A DNA stretch of 64,000 bases from Adhaeribacter terrigena (GCF_016623615.1 NZ_JAEHFX010000005.1:186001-250000), one strand, 5' to 3'. Positions 32,426 to 41,754 are shown, counted from the stretch's first letter. The notes: generated from the sequence alone by a model not told the origin. Program-made: numbers and translations.

Positions 32426-32456
32426 TCATTATATTTCAAATAAGCAGATTTGCCAC

Positions 32457-32689
32457 CTTTCGCCAGCGCTGCGTCCCTGAAAATCACGCTATCCGGAAAA
32501 CTAAAATAAAAGAAAGCTCGCTACGGAGGAAACCGACACCAGTTTCTGTTCCAAAGACTTTAGAGGAATACGGTGCCGCAGGCAGGCCGCCTGAGGCCAG
32601 TTTGCCTCCACGGCTTTGGAATAGAAACGAAGCTACCCGGCTTGAGGGAGAAGGTTTAATTAATAATTAAGAACTAAAGCAAGCTATGA
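32457..32689 (-). repeat. 235-bp dispersed element, copy 1
   Basis: The reverse complement matches 45573-45807 at both ends and at several internal blocks: ATAGCTTGCTTT, CCCTCAAGCCGGG, GCTTCGTTTCT, CAGAAACTGGTGTC, CCGTAGC and GCGCTGGCGA. The middle is divergent. A frame through it (32410-32670) is not a convincing gene. Confidence 0.75.
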
Positions 32690-32703
32690 AAAAAATGCCT
32701 AAA

Positions 32704-32740
32704 AGTCCTCCCCTGATTTAGGGGAGGATTTAGGTGGGGT
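32704..32740. repeat. imperfect palindrome
   Basis: CCTCCCCTGATTTAGGGGAGG, with a 9-bp-class dyad, followed by TTTAGGTGGGG; it abuts a 29-bp repeat. Confidence 0.55.
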
Positions 32741-32768
32741 CAAACGGTATCCTTTTAAGGCAAAAAGT
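32741..32768 (+). repeat. 29-bp interspersed repeat (28 bp)
   Basis: CAAACGGTATCC through GGCAAAAAGT. Confidence 0.75.
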
Positions 32769-32848
32769 CAATAGCAAGCCAACTACTAAGCTAATGAGGT
32801 TTGGCTCCGCCGAACCTGCGGTTTCTCCTCTCGTCGGGATGACGAAGA

Positions 32849-32877
32849 AAAACGGTATGCATTATAGTTAAAAAACT
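32849..32877 (+). repeat. 29-bp interspersed repeat
   Basis: AAAACGGTATGC through TTAAAAAACT, in the gap before the L27 terminator. Confidence 0.75.
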
Positions 32878-32947
32878 ACTATCCGCCAACGAGGTCCTCT
32901 CGTTCAGAATAACCAAAAAAATATAAAATCAAACAGCCTGTAAAATG

Positions 32948-32974
32948 AAAAAGCCCTGCATTTCTACAGGGCTT
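32948..32974 (-). terminator. intrinsic terminator of the L21-L27 operon
   Basis: On the minus strand AAAGCCCTG / CAGGGCTTT followed by T5, 61 bp past rpmA. Confidence 0.85.
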
Positions 32975-33034
32975 TCTCTCGGTAATTTAACCAGCTCGAA
33001 AACCGGTTTAAATTACTTACATTATCTTATACGG

Positions 33035-33307
33035 TTAAGCTTGCGCTTCGGTTTCAAATGGAATTACCGAAACGATAGAACGGTCTTTACGACCTTTCTT
33101 AAATTCAACCACACCATCAACCATTGCAAATAATGTATGGTCTTTGCCCATGCCTACGTTCAGGCCCGGGTGGTGCGCAGTACCGCGCTGACGAACGATG
33201 ATGTTACCAGCAATTAACTGCTGACCACCGTAGATTTTAACGCCCAGGCGTTTGGAATGCGACTCACGGCCGTTGTTCGAACTACCAGCTCCTTTTTTGT
33301 GTGCCAT
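33035..33307 (-). CDS. rpmA: 50S ribosomal protein L27
   Basis: The 90-residue protein begins [24 protein letters not shown], the canonical L27 N-terminus that reaches the peptidyl-transferase centre; there is no N-terminal cleavable extension as in Firmicutes. Later motifs [10 protein letters not shown] and [16 protein letters not shown] are conserved. Second gene of the L21-L27 operon, 76 bp behind rplU. Confidence 0.97.
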   Translation of the reverse strand: MAHKKGAGSSNNGRESHSKRLGVKIYGGQQLIAGNIIVRQRGTAHHPGLNVGMGKDHTLFAMVDGVVEFKKGRKDRSIVSVIPFETEAQA

Positions 33308-33383
33308 TTTCTTTTACAATTTATTCTAACCGGTAAGGTCAGAAAGGTTTTTAAATTTTTTTAACTGAAAGATCTCCGGAAAA

Positions 33384-33689
33384 TTAACCGATCTTCTCGA
33401 TCATCACCTTGGTGTAATCCTGGCGGTGACCATTTTTCTTCTTGTAACCTTTACGGCGCTTTTTCTTGAAAACGATAATTTTATCGCCTTTCACGTGCCC
33501 TAAAATTTTGCCAGTCACTTTCAGATTCAGGAATGGTGCACCGATGCTCAGTTTACCATCATTGTCAGTAAGTAATACATTGGCGAACTCAACGGCGTCC
33601 CCTTCTTTGCCGGAAAGCTTGTTAGTGTAGATGAACTTGCCGTTCTCTACTTTGGTCTGGCGACCTGCGATTTCTACAATTGCGTACAT
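33384..33689 (-). CDS. rplU: 50S ribosomal protein L21
   Basis: The 101-residue protein has the L21 start MYAIVEIAGRQTKVENGKFI and the basic C-terminal motif KKRRKGYKKKNGHRQDYTKVMI that contacts 23S rRNA. First gene of the standard rplU-rpmA operon, with a good promoter 30 bp upstream. Confidence 0.97.
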   Translation of the reverse strand: MYAIVEIAGRQTKVENGKFIYTNKLSGKEGDAVEFANVLLTDNDGKLSIGAPFLNLKVTGKILGHVKGDKIIVFKKKRRKGYKKKNGHRQDYTKVMIEKIG

Positions 33690-33718
33690 CAGCTTCTATG
33701 TAAATTTGTTTAAGACTG

Positions 33719-33750
33719 CAAAAGTACTCACTTGCAGGTAAATAACCAAA
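33719..33750 (-). promoter_or_regulatory. promoter of rplU-rpmA
   Basis: On the minus strand TTTG (33747-33750) and TACTTTTG (33719-33726), 20 bp apart, the Bacteroidota housekeeping pattern, 30 bp before the rplU start. Confidence 0.8.
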
Positions 33751-34079
33751 CCCAGTCAGACATATTTTCTTTCAGGCTTTCTATATGCATCAATCTATAT
33801 ATTGATATGTTCTCCCGCTATCCACAAATTAGTATTTTTTGCCTGTGTATAGAACTTTAAGCAGCTGAAAATTAAGCTTCTGAAAGCTGTGGAGAAATAC
33901 CGTTTTTTGTGGATAAATTTCAAGCCCTATCTTCCGGAAACCTGCCTATATTTGAACTCCTTTTTCAGCAAGGCTTTAGTAGCTTTGTTAAGTGGAAAGA
34001 ACCGCAAAACCCGAACCCCGGTCTTGGTTTTGTTGTTTTAAATATGTGTAAGTTGTTGAAAATTAATTAATTATCTGCT
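33751..34079. other. divergent gap between rplU and nrdB
   Basis: No gene. It contains ATACCGTTTTTTGTGG at about 33898, a possible decayed 29-bp repeat, and an AT-rich nrdB leader; a weak TTTG / TAAGTTG pair near 34029-34057 could be its promoter. Confidence 0.4.
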
Positions 34080-35039
34080 ATGGAACCCATTCTGAGAGAA
34101 AACCCGAACCGCTTTGTTTTGCTGCCGATTCAGTACGACAACGTGTGGAAGATGTATAAACAAGCCCAGGCCAGCTTTTGGACGGCGGAAGAGATAGACC
34201 TTTCTTCGGATACCAAAGATTGGGAAAATATGAACGATGGCGAGCGTCATTTTATCTCGCACGTGCTGGCCTTCTTTGCCGCTTCCGATGGTATTGTGAA
34301 CGAGAACCTGGCCATCAATTTCATGCAGGAAGTGCAGATCCCGGAAGCGCGTTGTTTCTATGGTTTCCAGATCATGATGGAGAATATTCACTCCGAAACC
34401 TATTCGCTCCTGATCGATACCTACATCAAAGACCCGAAAGAAAAAGATTATTTATTCAACGCGCTGGAAACGGTGCCTTGCGTGAAGAAAAAAGGCGAGT
34501 GGGCCCTTAAATGGATCAACTCCGAAAACTTTACCGAGCGTTTAATTGCGTTTGCGGCCGTAGAAGGCATTTTCTTCTCGGGTTCGTTCTGCTCTATTTT
34601 CTGGCTGAAGAAACGTGGTTTAATGCCGGGTCTCACTTTCTCTAACGAACTTATTTCCCGCGACGAAGGCCTGCACTGCGATTTCGCCTGCCTGCTGTAC
34701 TCCATGCTGGAAAACAAGCTGCCGGAAAGCCGTCTGCACGAGATCATTAAAGACGCGGTAACCATTGAACAGGAATTCGTAACTGATGCGCTGCCGGTTT
34801 CTTTAATTGGTATGAACGCCGCTTTAATGAACCAGTACATCGAGTTCGTAGCCGACCGTCTGTTGGTTTCTTTGGGTGCCTCCAAGATCTACAACGCCAC
34901 CAATCCGTTCGATTTCATGGAAATGATCTCGTTGCAAGGCAAAACCAACTTCTTCGAAAAACGCGTGGGCGAATACCAGAAAGCCGGCGTGATGAGCGAA
35001 CGCGGCGACAACCTGTTCTCTTTGGACGAAGATTTTTAA
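34080..35039 (+). CDS. nrdB: ribonucleoside-diphosphate reductase beta subunit (class I)
   Basis: The 319-residue protein keeps the di-iron ligands and radical site: an Asp/Glu-rich helix around [12 protein letters not shown], then ENIHSETY with Glu101, His104 and the radical Tyr108 in the usual E-xx-H-xxx-Y spacing. The C-terminus NLFSLDEDF is the tail that docks on the alpha subunit. It makes the tyrosyl radical for reducing ribonucleotides. The alpha subunit gene is downstream but separated by four small genes. Confidence 0.95.
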   Translation: MEPILRENPNRFVLLPIQYDNVWKMYKQAQASFWTAEEIDLSSDTKDWENMNDGERHFISHVLAFFAASDGIVNENLAINFMQEVQIPEARCFYGFQIMMENIHSETYSLLIDTYIKDPKEKDYLFNALETVPCVKKKGEWALKWINSENFTERLIAFAAVEGIFFSGSFCSIFWLKKRGLMPGLTFSNELISRDEGLHCDFACLLYSMLENKLPESRLHEIIKDAVTIEQEFVTDALPVSLIGMNAALMNQYIEFVADRLLVSLGASKIYNATNPFDFMEMISLQGKTNFFEKRVGEYQKAGVMSERGDNLFSLDEDF

Positions 35040-35058
35040 GGTTCGGAAGTTTTTTAAG

Positions 35059-35100
35059 TCTGAACACGATTTAAGGATTTTTAAGATTGCCAGGATTTTT
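35059..35100 (+). repeat. TCTGAACACGAT-family intergenic repeat
   Basis: TCTGAACACGATTTAAGG followed by TTTTTAAGATTGCCAGGAT. A block AGGGACAGGTTGCGACCTGT follows at about 35114, a small palindromic motif. Confidence 0.6.
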
Positions 35101-35150
35101 GAATGCGATCGTAGGGACAGGTTGCGACCTGTGCGCAGGCACATTGCGAC

Positions 35151-35179
35151 AAAGCGCCAGGCTTTTAACCCGAAAAACT
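35151..35179 (+). repeat. 29-bp interspersed repeat (degenerate start)
   Basis: AAAGCGCCAGGC, central TTTTAACC, CGAAAAACT. Confidence 0.6.
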
Positions 35180-35205
35180 GCCTCTTAACCGCTTAAAATA
35201 AAACG

Positions 35206-35385
35206 ATGAATAAAGCCAAAGTAATAGCCACGCTCATCAGCCTTCCGGAAGAATTCAAAACCGAAGAACTGATCGAGAAACTTTTATTCCTGGAACAAGT
35301 GGAGAAAGGCGTGCAGGAAGTAAAGGAAGGCAAAACCGTTCCTTTTGCAGAAGTAAAACAACAGTTCAATTTCTCTTTAAACTAA
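35206..35385 (+). CDS. orphan antitoxin-like small protein
   Basis: A 59-residue frame (MNKAKVIATLISLPEEFKTEE ... ending FNFSLN). The block VEKGVQEVKEGKTVPFAEVKQQF resembles the C-terminal part of RelB/YefM-type antitoxins, in which a helix grips the toxin. No toxin gene follows; the stop is 1 bp before the ATG of the first of three secreted paralogues. It may be a stranded antitoxin or regulate its own operon. Assignment is by pattern only. Confidence 0.6.
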   Translation: MNKAKVIATLISLPEEFKTEELIEKLLFLEQVEKGVQEVKEGKTVPFAEVKQQFNFSLN

Positions 35386-35386
35386 G

Positions 35387-35719
35387 ATGAAAACACTGAA
35401 GAAATTTGCCTTGCTTGGTTTGGTAGCGCCGCTGCTTTTCTCGCTGCTGTCTTTTACTAATGCTGTTGCTGGAGAGGGAAGTTTGGTAGCAATTAAAGTT
35501 TATGAAAAAAGTGGTAAGGATAGAATTGCCATTTATGCAGATGAAGAGGTTACTGAAATTAAGCTTGAAAATGGATCTGACAATGTTTCTAGAGATAAAA
35601 ATCTAGCAACTATTTCAAAGACTATAGAACAGTACTTAAAAGAAGGCTATAAAATTCAAGCAACTAGTAGTGCTGATTTTAACGGGCATATAGCTACCAC
35701 CTACATCCTAACCAAATGA
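35387..35719 (+). CDS. small secreted protein, tandem paralogue 1
   Basis: The 110-residue product has a signal peptide (APLLFSLLSFTNAVAGEG) followed by VAIKVYEKSGKDRIAIYADEEVTEIKLENG, a helical middle with LATISKTIEQYLKEGYKIQ, and the end TTYILTK. No family recognised; about 85 residues after cleavage. It overlaps the next gene by 4 bp (ATGA), so the three are translationally coupled. AT-rich compared with nrdA and nrdB around it. Confidence 0.75.
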   Translation: MKTLKKFALLGLVAPLLFSLLSFTNAVAGEGSLVAIKVYEKSGKDRIAIYADEEVTEIKLENGSDNVSRDKNLATISKTIEQYLKEGYKIQATSSADFNGHIATTYILTK

Positions 35720-36042
35720 AACTACTGAAAAAATCGATACTCCTGAGCTTGGTAGCACCGCTGCTTTTCTCACTGCTGTCTTTTACAAATGCAGTTGGCG
35801 GAGGAGAAGTAGTAACTATAAGAGTTTATGAAGAAGGAGCAACGGGCAGTATTATTATTTATTCCAATGGGACTACTTCTAAAACCAAACTTGATACTAG
35901 TTCCAGAGATAAAGTTGTGACAACTATTTCGCAAACTCTTGAGCAATATTTAAAAGCAGGGTTTAAAGTTGAAACTTCTAATTCAGCTCATACAGGAAGC
36001 ACTAATACAGGTATTATGACCACCTACATCCTAACCAAATGA
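35716..36042 (+). CDS. small secreted protein, tandem paralogue 2
   Basis: A 108-residue copy with nearly the same signal peptide and the same last residues (TTYILTK) as its neighbours, but a more divergent centre (VTIRVYEEGATGSIIIYSNGTTSKTKLD). The conserved helix reads VTTISQTLEQYLKAGFKVE. Start and stop overlap both neighbours by 4 bp. Confidence 0.75.
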   Translation: MKLLKKSILLSLVAPLLFSLLSFTNAVGGGEVVTIRVYEEGATGSIIIYSNGTTSKTKLDTSSRDKVVTTISQTLEQYLKAGFKVETSNSAHTGSTNTGIMTTYILTK

Positions 36043-36389
36043 AACTACTGAAGAAATCTATACTCCTGAGCCTGGGAGCGCCGCTGCTTTTCTCACTGCT
36101 ATCTTTTACAAATGCAATAGCTGGAGAAGGGAAAGTAGTAACAATTAGAGTTTATGAAACCTGTAAACTATGTGGTAGCTGGTCACCTAAAATTCAGGTA
36201 GTAGAAGATGGAAACTCCAGAATTATCGCACTTGAAAAATTTGAGCCTAAACAGCCTGAGCTGAGTAAAAATCTGGAAACGATAAATACTGTTTTAGAAG
36301 AATATATTAAGAAAGATTACAAGATTTCAGCTTTTACAAGTGAAGCGGCTGCAACATTTATGATAACCACCTACATCCTAACCAAATAA
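36039..36389 (+). CDS. small secreted protein, tandem paralogue 3
   Basis: A 116-residue copy. It differs by an inserted Cys pair (YETCKLCGSWSPKIQ, CxxC) absent from the other two, and keeps VNxxLEEYIKKDYKIS-type helix and the TTYILTK end. The CxxC suggests metal or disulfide chemistry in this copy only. It is followed by a nrdA leader without a clear terminator. Confidence 0.75.
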   Translation: MKLLKKSILLSLGAPLLFSLLSFTNAIAGEGKVVTIRVYETCKLCGSWSPKIQVVEDGNSRIIALEKFEPKQPELSKNLETINTVLEEYIKKDYKISAFTSEAAATFMITTYILTK

Positions 36390-36443
36390 ACCACCACTTT
36401 CCACCCTCAAATCACTACCGTTTCCACAAAAATAATTGCACCA

Positions 36444-36472
36444 AAAACGATAGGGTTTTAAAGCAAAAAAGT
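36444..36472 (+). repeat. 29-bp interspersed repeat
   Basis: AAAACGATAGGG through GCAAAAAAGT, between the paralogue cluster and nrdA. Confidence 0.75.
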
Positions 36473-36587
36473 AAAATCTCCGTAAAAGCTTTTAGCTATA
36501 TAGCAAATTGCTTTTTAACCACCAAAAACGAAATAATTGTAGAAACAGGCCTTTCCAGCCTGCGAAAACCAATAAAAAAGGAAAAAT

Positions 36588-38981
36588 ATGTTAGTAGTAA
36601 AAAGAGACGGCAGACGCGAGTCGGTTAAGTTTGATAAAGTAACGGCGCGGGTAGAAAAACTCTGCTACGGCCTGAATATGACCTATGTGTCACCGATCGA
36701 GGTGGCCAAAAAGGTAATTGATGGTATTTACGACGGCGTTACTACCGTGGAGCTGGATAACCTGGCTGCCGAAACCGCTGCCTCGCTTACCACCAAGCAC
36801 CCCGATTACGCCATTTTAGCAGCGCGGATCGCGGTTTCTAATTTGCACAAGGTTACGAGCAAATCGTTCTTCAACACCATGAAGCAACTATACACCTACG
36901 TAGACCCGAAGACCGGCGAAAATGCTGCGCTGCTTTCCCGCGAAGTGTTCGAAGTAATAAAGAAACACGCTGCCGTGCTGGATTCTTCTATCCTTTACGA
37001 CCGCGATTATTCCTACGATTATTTCGGTTACAAAACCTTAGAGCGTTCTTACTTACTGCGTTTGAACGGCAAGATCGTAGAGCGTCCGCAGCACATGCTT
37101 ATGCGCGTAGCCGTGGGTATTCACAAAGACGATATCGATTCGGCCATTGAGACTTACAACCTGATGTCGGAGCGTTGGTTTACGCACGCTACGCCAACGT
37201 TATTCAACGCCGGAACTCCCAAGCCGCAGCTTTCTTCCTGCTTCCTGTTAACCATGAAAGAAGACAGCATTGCCGGTATTTACGACACGCTGAAAAACTG
37301 CGCCATGATCTCGCAAAGTGCGGGCGGTATCGGTTTATCGGCCAGCTCTATCCGGGCAACGGGTTCTTATATTAAAGGCACGAATGGCACGTCCAACGGC
37401 CTGGTACCCATGCTGAAAGTGTTCAACGACACCGCCCGCTACGTAGACCAGGGCGGTGGCAAGCGTAAAGGTGCTTTCGCGGTTTATTTAGAGCCGTGGC
37501 ACGCCGATGTGTTCGAATTCCTGGATCTGCGCAAGAACCACGGCAAGGAAGAAATGCGCGCCCGCGATTTGTTTTACGCCCTTTGGATCCCGGATCTTTT
37601 CATGAAGCGCGTGGAAGCCAACGGCGACTGGACGCTGATGTGCCCGCACGAATGCCCGGGCCTGGAAACCTCGCACAGCAAAGATTTCGAGCGTTTGTAT
37701 GAAAAATACGAGCGGGAAGGCCGCGGCCGGAAAACCATTAAAGCGCAGGAACTTTGGTTTGCTATTCTGGAAAGCCAGACCGAAACCGGTACGCCGTACA
37801 TGCTGTTTAAAGACCACGCCAACGCGAAATCGAACCAGCAGAACTTAGGTACCATCAAGTCGTCGAACCTGTGCACCGAAATTATCGAGTACACGGCACC
37901 GGACGAAATTGCGGTTTGTAACCTGGCTTCTTTGGCCTTGCCACGCTACGTGGTGGAAGATGCAAACGGTAAAAAACATTTCGACCACAAGAAACTGTAC
38001 GACGTAACCTACCACGCTACCAAAAACCTGAACAAGGTAATTGATATTAATTATTACCCGGTAGAAGAAGCGAAAAACTCGAACATGCGCCATAGACCAA
38101 TTGGTTTGGGTGTGCAGGGTTTAGCGGATACGTTCATTCATTTGCGCATGCCTTTTGAAAGCGAAGAAGCGGCGCAACTGAACAAAGATATTTTCGAGAC
38201 CATTTACTTCGCGGCCATGACGGCTTCGAAAGACCTGGCCAAGAAAGATGGTCCGTACCAGACGTTTGAAGGTTCGCCAATTTCGCGCGGTATCTTCCAG
38301 TTCGATATGTGGGGCGTGAAACCGGAAAGCGGCCGCTGGGACTGGGAAGCGTTGCGGAACGAAGTAATGGAGCACGGTGTGCGCAACTCTTTATTAGTAG
38401 CGCCAATGCCAACTGCTTCTACGGCGCAGATCCTGGGCAACAACGAAAGCTTCGAGCCTTATACTTCTAATATTTACGTGCGCCGCGTACTGAGCGGGGA
38501 ATTCATGGTGGTGAACAAACACCTGCTGAAAGACCTGATCAAGCTGAACATCTGGAACGACAATATGAAGAACCAGATCATTGCAGCGAACGGCTCGATC
38601 CAGAACATCCCGAACATTCCGCAGAACATTAAAGATCTGTACAAAACGGTATGGGAGATCAAGCAAAAAACCATTATCGATCTGAGTGCTGACCGTGGGG
38701 CGTACATCTGCCAGAGCCAGAGCTTAAACCTGCACGTACAGAACCCGAACTTCGGCAAGCTGACCTCCATGCACTTCCACGCCTGGAAACGCGGCCTGAA
38801 AACCGGTATGTATTACCTGCGCACCAAAGCCGCCGTAGATGCTATCAAGTTTACGGTAGAAAAACAAGCCGCCGAAACCCTGACGCCGATGATCAACGCC
38901 AAAGTTGAAGCCAGCCAAGGGTATTCCGATATGCAATGCAGTTTGGATGATCCGGATAGCTGTGAGGCTTGTGGTAGCTAA
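36588..38981 (+). CDS. nrdA: ribonucleoside-diphosphate reductase alpha subunit (class I)
   Basis: The 797-residue protein starts with an ATP-cone ([28 protein letters not shown], about residues 3-90) for allosteric control of activity. The catalytic barrel shows [29 protein letters not shown] and the C-terminal redox pair in CEACGS. It reduces ribonucleotides using the NrdB radical. The nrdB gene is 1.5 kb upstream with four small genes between. It ends in a strong terminator. Confidence 0.96.
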   Translation: MLVVKRDGRRESVKFDKVTARVEKLCYGLNMTYVSPIEVAKKVIDGIYDGVTTVELDNLAAETAASLTTKHPDYAILAARIAVSNLHKVTSKSFFNTMKQLYTYVDPKTGENAALLSREVFEVIKKHAAVLDSSILYDRDYSYDYFGYKTLERSYLLRLNGKIVERPQHMLMRVAVGIHKDDIDSAIETYNLMSERWFTHATPTLFNAGTPKPQLSSCFLLTMKEDSIAGIYDTLKNCAMISQSAGGIGLSASSIRATGSYIKGTNGTSNGLVPMLKVFNDTARYVDQGGGKRKGAFAVYLEPWHADVFEFLDLRKNHGKEEMRARDLFYALWIPDLFMKRVEANGDWTLMCPHECPGLETSHSKDFERLYEKYEREGRGRKTIKAQELWFAILESQTETGTPYMLFKDHANAKSNQQNLGTIKSSNLCTEIIEYTAPDEIAVCNLASLALPRYVVEDANGKKHFDHKKLYDVTYHATKNLNKVIDINYYPVEEAKNSNMRHRPIGLGVQGLADTFIHLRMPFESEEAAQLNKDIFETIYFAAMTASKDLAKKDGPYQTFEGSPISRGIFQFDMWGVKPESGRWDWEALRNEVMEHGVRNSLLVAPMPTASTAQILGNNESFEPYTSNIYVRRVLSGEFMVVNKHLLKDLIKLNIWNDNMKNQIIAANGSIQNIPNIPQNIKDLYKTVWEIKQKTIIDLSADRGAYICQSQSLNLHVQNPNFGKLTSMHFHAWKRGLKTGMYYLRTKAAVDAIKFTVEKQAAETLTPMINAKVEASQGYSDMQCSLDDPDSCEACGS

Positions 38982-38994
38982 TTTACATTAAAGG

Positions 38995-39026
38995 AAAAAA
39001 GGAGGCTTAGTTGCCTCCTTTTTTTT
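38995..39026 (+). terminator. intrinsic terminator of nrdA
   Basis: AAAAAAGGAGGC / GCCTCCTTTTTTTT stem. Confidence 0.93.
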
Positions 39027-39115
39027 ACAAAATAACCATTTATTTAATGTTGAATATAACTGCTTAAAAACGGCAGAAAGGAGATTTATTGTCCAAATTT
39101 TAGAGATCTGAAACT

Positions 39116-41014
39116 ATGAAATTAATAAAAGCTATCATCTCAAATTTTAGAGGAATTGGAGAACCAAGAGAAATTCATTTTGATGATTATAATGTAATTG
39201 TTGGGAAAAATGATGCAGGCAAATCAACTATTCTTAAAGCTCTAGATTTATTCTTAAATGATTCTGAAGCTAGTAAAGACATAATAAATATTCATGCTGA
39301 TTCTACCTTAGTAGATATAGAATTGATATTTGATCCGAGATTAAAGAAAATTCTGATTGATGATTCTGTCGAAACCACTTTTGAAGAAGAAGAATTGGTA
39401 AATGAAGAAGGATTTCTACATATTAAGAAGGTTTGGAATACTCAACTCTCCAAAGTTTCAGCAGAAACCTATTTAAAACGGAAGAAATATTTAACAAATG
39501 ATTTTGTCTTATCTTCTGAAAAAGATTTAATGGCAATCTGCAAGAAATTTGATATTGAAACATCGAAAGGCAATGGAGAAGCATTTAATAATGTTGAAAA
39601 AAGGACTAAAATAAGAGAACATTTAGTTACCCTTGAGCCAAAAGAAAGTTATGTGTACGAATATGAAAAGCTTCCTACATCGGGCACGAGTAGATTAAAG
39701 CTTATAGGGGATACAATAAAAAAAATCTTACCAAGGTTTGAATACTTTAAAGCAGATGCATCTCTTTCAGAATCAGATACTGCCATTCAAAATTATTTTA
39801 AGAAGCTTTCTGAAAATAAGATTAAGGAATTGGATACTGATGCAATTGAAAGTTCTATAAGAGATTCAATTGGTAGTGTGTTGAACCAGATCTCAAGCAA
39901 GATTAACCAAGTACTTTCTGAAGATGAAAAAGTAGAACCTGAAATTAAATTTGACTGGTCAAAGTTAATTACAACAAATTTCAAAAGCGCCAATCAAGAT
40001 AAAAGTATTCCGCTAAAATTTCGTGGTGATGGTTTTAGAAGAATTACAATGATGGCTTATTTTGAATATTTAGCTGAAGAATCTCGAAATGAACATCAGA
40101 ATATAATTTTTGGATTTGAAGAACCTGAAAGCTTTCTTCATCCTTCTGCTCAAGAAGGTCTATTTGAGAAGCTTAAATCAATAAGTGAAAATGGCTATCA
40201 GGTATTTTTAACGACACATTCTCCTACCATAGTTTCATTTTCAGATAGGGACAAAATAATTCATATTCGAAAAGAAGATGGCCAATATTTTGTTTACCAA
40301 TCCATTTCTGATTTTACAGAAATAGTAAATGATTTAGGAATAAATCTTAAAAATCAGTTAATCTCAGAGTTTGATAAAGCCCAATTATTACTTTTGGTTG
40401 AAGGACCTGATGATGTAAGGGCAATGAATTACACTTCAGAAATCTATAGCCAAAATAACTTAGTAACAGAAACCTTTGCTGCCTTGAAGGTAATTTTAAT
40501 TCCAGCCGGCGGTTGTGATAGTATTAAGCACTGGGTTACTTTCAGTTTACTGCAACAATTTAATAAGCCATATCATATTATTTTAGATTCTGACAAGAAC
40601 TGTGAGGATGAAGTATCTCCAAACCTGACGAAACTTTTGAAATTAAACTTCGAAGAAAATATAGATTTTACCATTTGGAAAAAGAGGAGCATTGAAAATT
40701 ACATCAATATAAGAACCTTAAAAAGAAAGATTACCGAATTAGAAATCGAATTTGATTCTTGGACAAACGTAAAGAGTTTATGCAAAACTCATCCAAAGAC
40801 AATAAAGCTTGGAGGTAGTGAAATTGCAAGAACTCACTTTACAAGCCAGAACTTTGAAGAACTAAGAGAATCTTTTGAATACGAAGGTGGTGATGAGTTT
40901 CTTGATATTTATAATCAGATAAAAGCAAAACTTATGTCTAATTCCGAGCCATCAATTTTAAGTAATGTTTCTGAAATTACTTTGATGAATCCTGGAGCGC
41001 AAGAAGAACAATAG
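39116..41014 (+). CDS. OLD-family ATP-dependent nuclease (AAA ATPase plus TOPRIM)
   Basis: The 632-residue protein has an ABC-type ATPase with Walker A GKNDAGKST (residues 30-38), Walker B region FGFEEPESFLHP near 332 and the switch His in TTHSPT. A TOPRIM nuclease domain follows (LLVEGPDD near 428, PAGGCDSIKHW, and DSD near 490). This is the OLD class 1 layout; a lone gene without a UvrD-like partner argues against a Gabija pair. Family members act on DNA in phage defence or repair. The gene is clearly AT-richer than nrdA, suggesting acquisition. Confidence 0.85.
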   Translation: MKLIKAIISNFRGIGEPREIHFDDYNVIVGKNDAGKSTILKALDLFLNDSEASKDIINIHADSTLVDIELIFDPRLKKILIDDSVETTFEEEELVNEEGFLHIKKVWNTQLSKVSAETYLKRKKYLTNDFVLSSEKDLMAICKKFDIETSKGNGEAFNNVEKRTKIREHLVTLEPKESYVYEYEKLPTSGTSRLKLIGDTIKKILPRFEYFKADASLSESDTAIQNYFKKLSENKIKELDTDAIESSIRDSIGSVLNQISSKINQVLSEDEKVEPEIKFDWSKLITTNFKSANQDKSIPLKFRGDGFRRITMMAYFEYLAEESRNEHQNIIFGFEEPESFLHPSAQEGLFEKLKSISENGYQVFLTTHSPTIVSFSDRDKIIHIRKEDGQYFVYQSISDFTEIVNDLGINLKNQLISEFDKAQLLLLVEGPDDVRAMNYTSEIYSQNNLVTETFAALKVILIPAGGCDSIKHWVTFSLLQQFNKPYHIILDSDKNCEDEVSPNLTKLLKLNFEENIDFTIWKKRSIENYINIRTLKRKITELEIEFDSWTNVKSLCKTHPKTIKLGGSEIARTHFTSQNFEELRESFEYEGGDEFLDIYNQIKAKLMSNSEPSILSNVSEITLMNPGAQEEQ

Positions 41015-41024
41015 ACTTAGTAGT

Positions 41025-41056
41025 AAAAAGCCCGATGCCTAGGCACTGGGCTTTTT
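41025..41056. terminator. intrinsic terminator fused to a 29-bp repeat
   Basis: AAAAAGCCC / GGGCTTTTT stem; its last T-run merges into the repeat at 41057. Confidence 0.88.
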
Positions 41057-41085
41057 ACTTTTTCGAGCCAAAACCATAGCGTTTT
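41057..41085 (-). repeat. 29-bp interspersed repeat after a terminator
   Basis: The minus strand reads AAAACGCTATGG through CGAAAAAGT. Confidence 0.9.
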
Positions 41086-41166
41086 CCTTCGCACAAAAGC
41101 CCAATTATTTTTCGTTAACTTTATTACTGGAAAGGCAGTAAATTTAAAAGCACCTTTTCTTTCGTT

Positions 41167-41403
41167 ATGCCAGCCCAAAGCCTAAAAGATATTCTGATCC
41201 AACGCATCCAGTCCATAAACGACGAAGCTTTCCTCAACGCCCTTAAAGTTATGACCGATGCCAAAATTGAACACGACCATTACCAGTTAAGCCAATTCGA
41301 ACAGGAGAAAATATCAAAAGCCCGGCAGCAACACACCAACGGTGAAACTTCCAGCCACGATGAAGTAAAAGGCGAAATAGACTCATGGTTAAAAAGCGCA
41401 TAG
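41167..41403 (+). CDS. antitoxin of a type II toxin-antitoxin pair
   Basis: The 78-residue protein has a helical N-terminus (LKDILIQRIQSINDEAFLNAL) and an acidic C-terminus that ends HDEVKGEIDSWLKSA, the usual toxin-binding tail. Its last codons overlap the toxin start by 19 bp, the standard coupling. No DNA-binding domain is obvious, so autorepression is uncertain. Confidence 0.85.
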   Translation: MPAQSLKDILIQRIQSINDEAFLNALKVMTDAKIEHDHYQLSQFEQEKISKARQQHTNGETSSHDEVKGEIDSWLKSA

Positions 41404-41690
41404 TCTGGGCAAAAGAAGCAAAAGCAGATTTCAAAGCCACGCTTCAATTCTACACCAAGAGAAATGGCAGCCCTGATTACAGCCGCAAACTGGCCGATGA
41501 GATCCTGACTTTAATAGAAAAGCTTCCAGCCAATAATTTCTTAGGCCGTGAAACGTCAGATCCGCATGTAAGGCTTTTGGTAAAAGGCATGTTCTCCATT
41601 TTCTACGAAGTGAAAGATGCTGAAATTGTGATCCTGATGGTTTGGGATGGTAGAAGAAATCCGGATGAATTAGCAGATTATATCAAATAA
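41385..41690 (+). CDS. RelE/ParE family toxin
   Basis: The 101-residue protein has the family pattern: RIVWAKEAKADFKATLQFYTKRNGS, an EILTLIEKLPANNFLGRET helix, then VRLLVKGMFSIFYEVKDAEIVILMVWDGRRNPDEL with the typical strand-turn-strand. The R..LVK.MFSIFYEV and WDGRRNP motifs are characteristic. RelE types cut mRNA in the ribosome and ParE types poison gyrase; which applies cannot be told. Coupled to the antitoxin in front. Confidence 0.88.
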   Translation: MVKKRIVWAKEAKADFKATLQFYTKRNGSPDYSRKLADEILTLIEKLPANNFLGRETSDPHVRLLVKGMFSIFYEVKDAEIVILMVWDGRRNPDELADYIK

Positions 41691-41694
41691 AAGT

Positions 41695-41724
41695 AAAAAG
41701 CCCGGCGCACCTACACCGGGCTTT
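41695..41724 (+). terminator. intrinsic terminator of the toxin-antitoxin pair
   Basis: AAAAAGCCCGG / CCGGGCTTT stem leading straight into a 29-bp repeat. Confidence 0.85.
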
Positions 41725-41725
41725 C

Positions 41726-41754
41726 ACTTTTTAAGGTCTAAACCATAGCGTTTT
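41726..41754 (-). repeat. 29-bp interspersed repeat after a terminator
   Basis: The minus strand reads AAAACGCTATGGT, loop, ACCTTAAAAAGT; central GGT/ACC dyad. Confidence 0.9.

Noticed and set aside
32410-32670. 86-residue frame over the 235-bp element
   Set aside because: The other copy of the element does not keep the frame, so it is a by-product of repeat sequence.
33854-33908. Repeat copy around ATACCGTTTTTT upstream of nrdB
   Set aside because: The matching far end is missing; kept only as a note in the gap entry.
39116-41014. Assignment of the OLD nuclease to a Gabija system
   Set aside because: No UvrD-like GajB gene follows; the next genes are a toxin-antitoxin pair.
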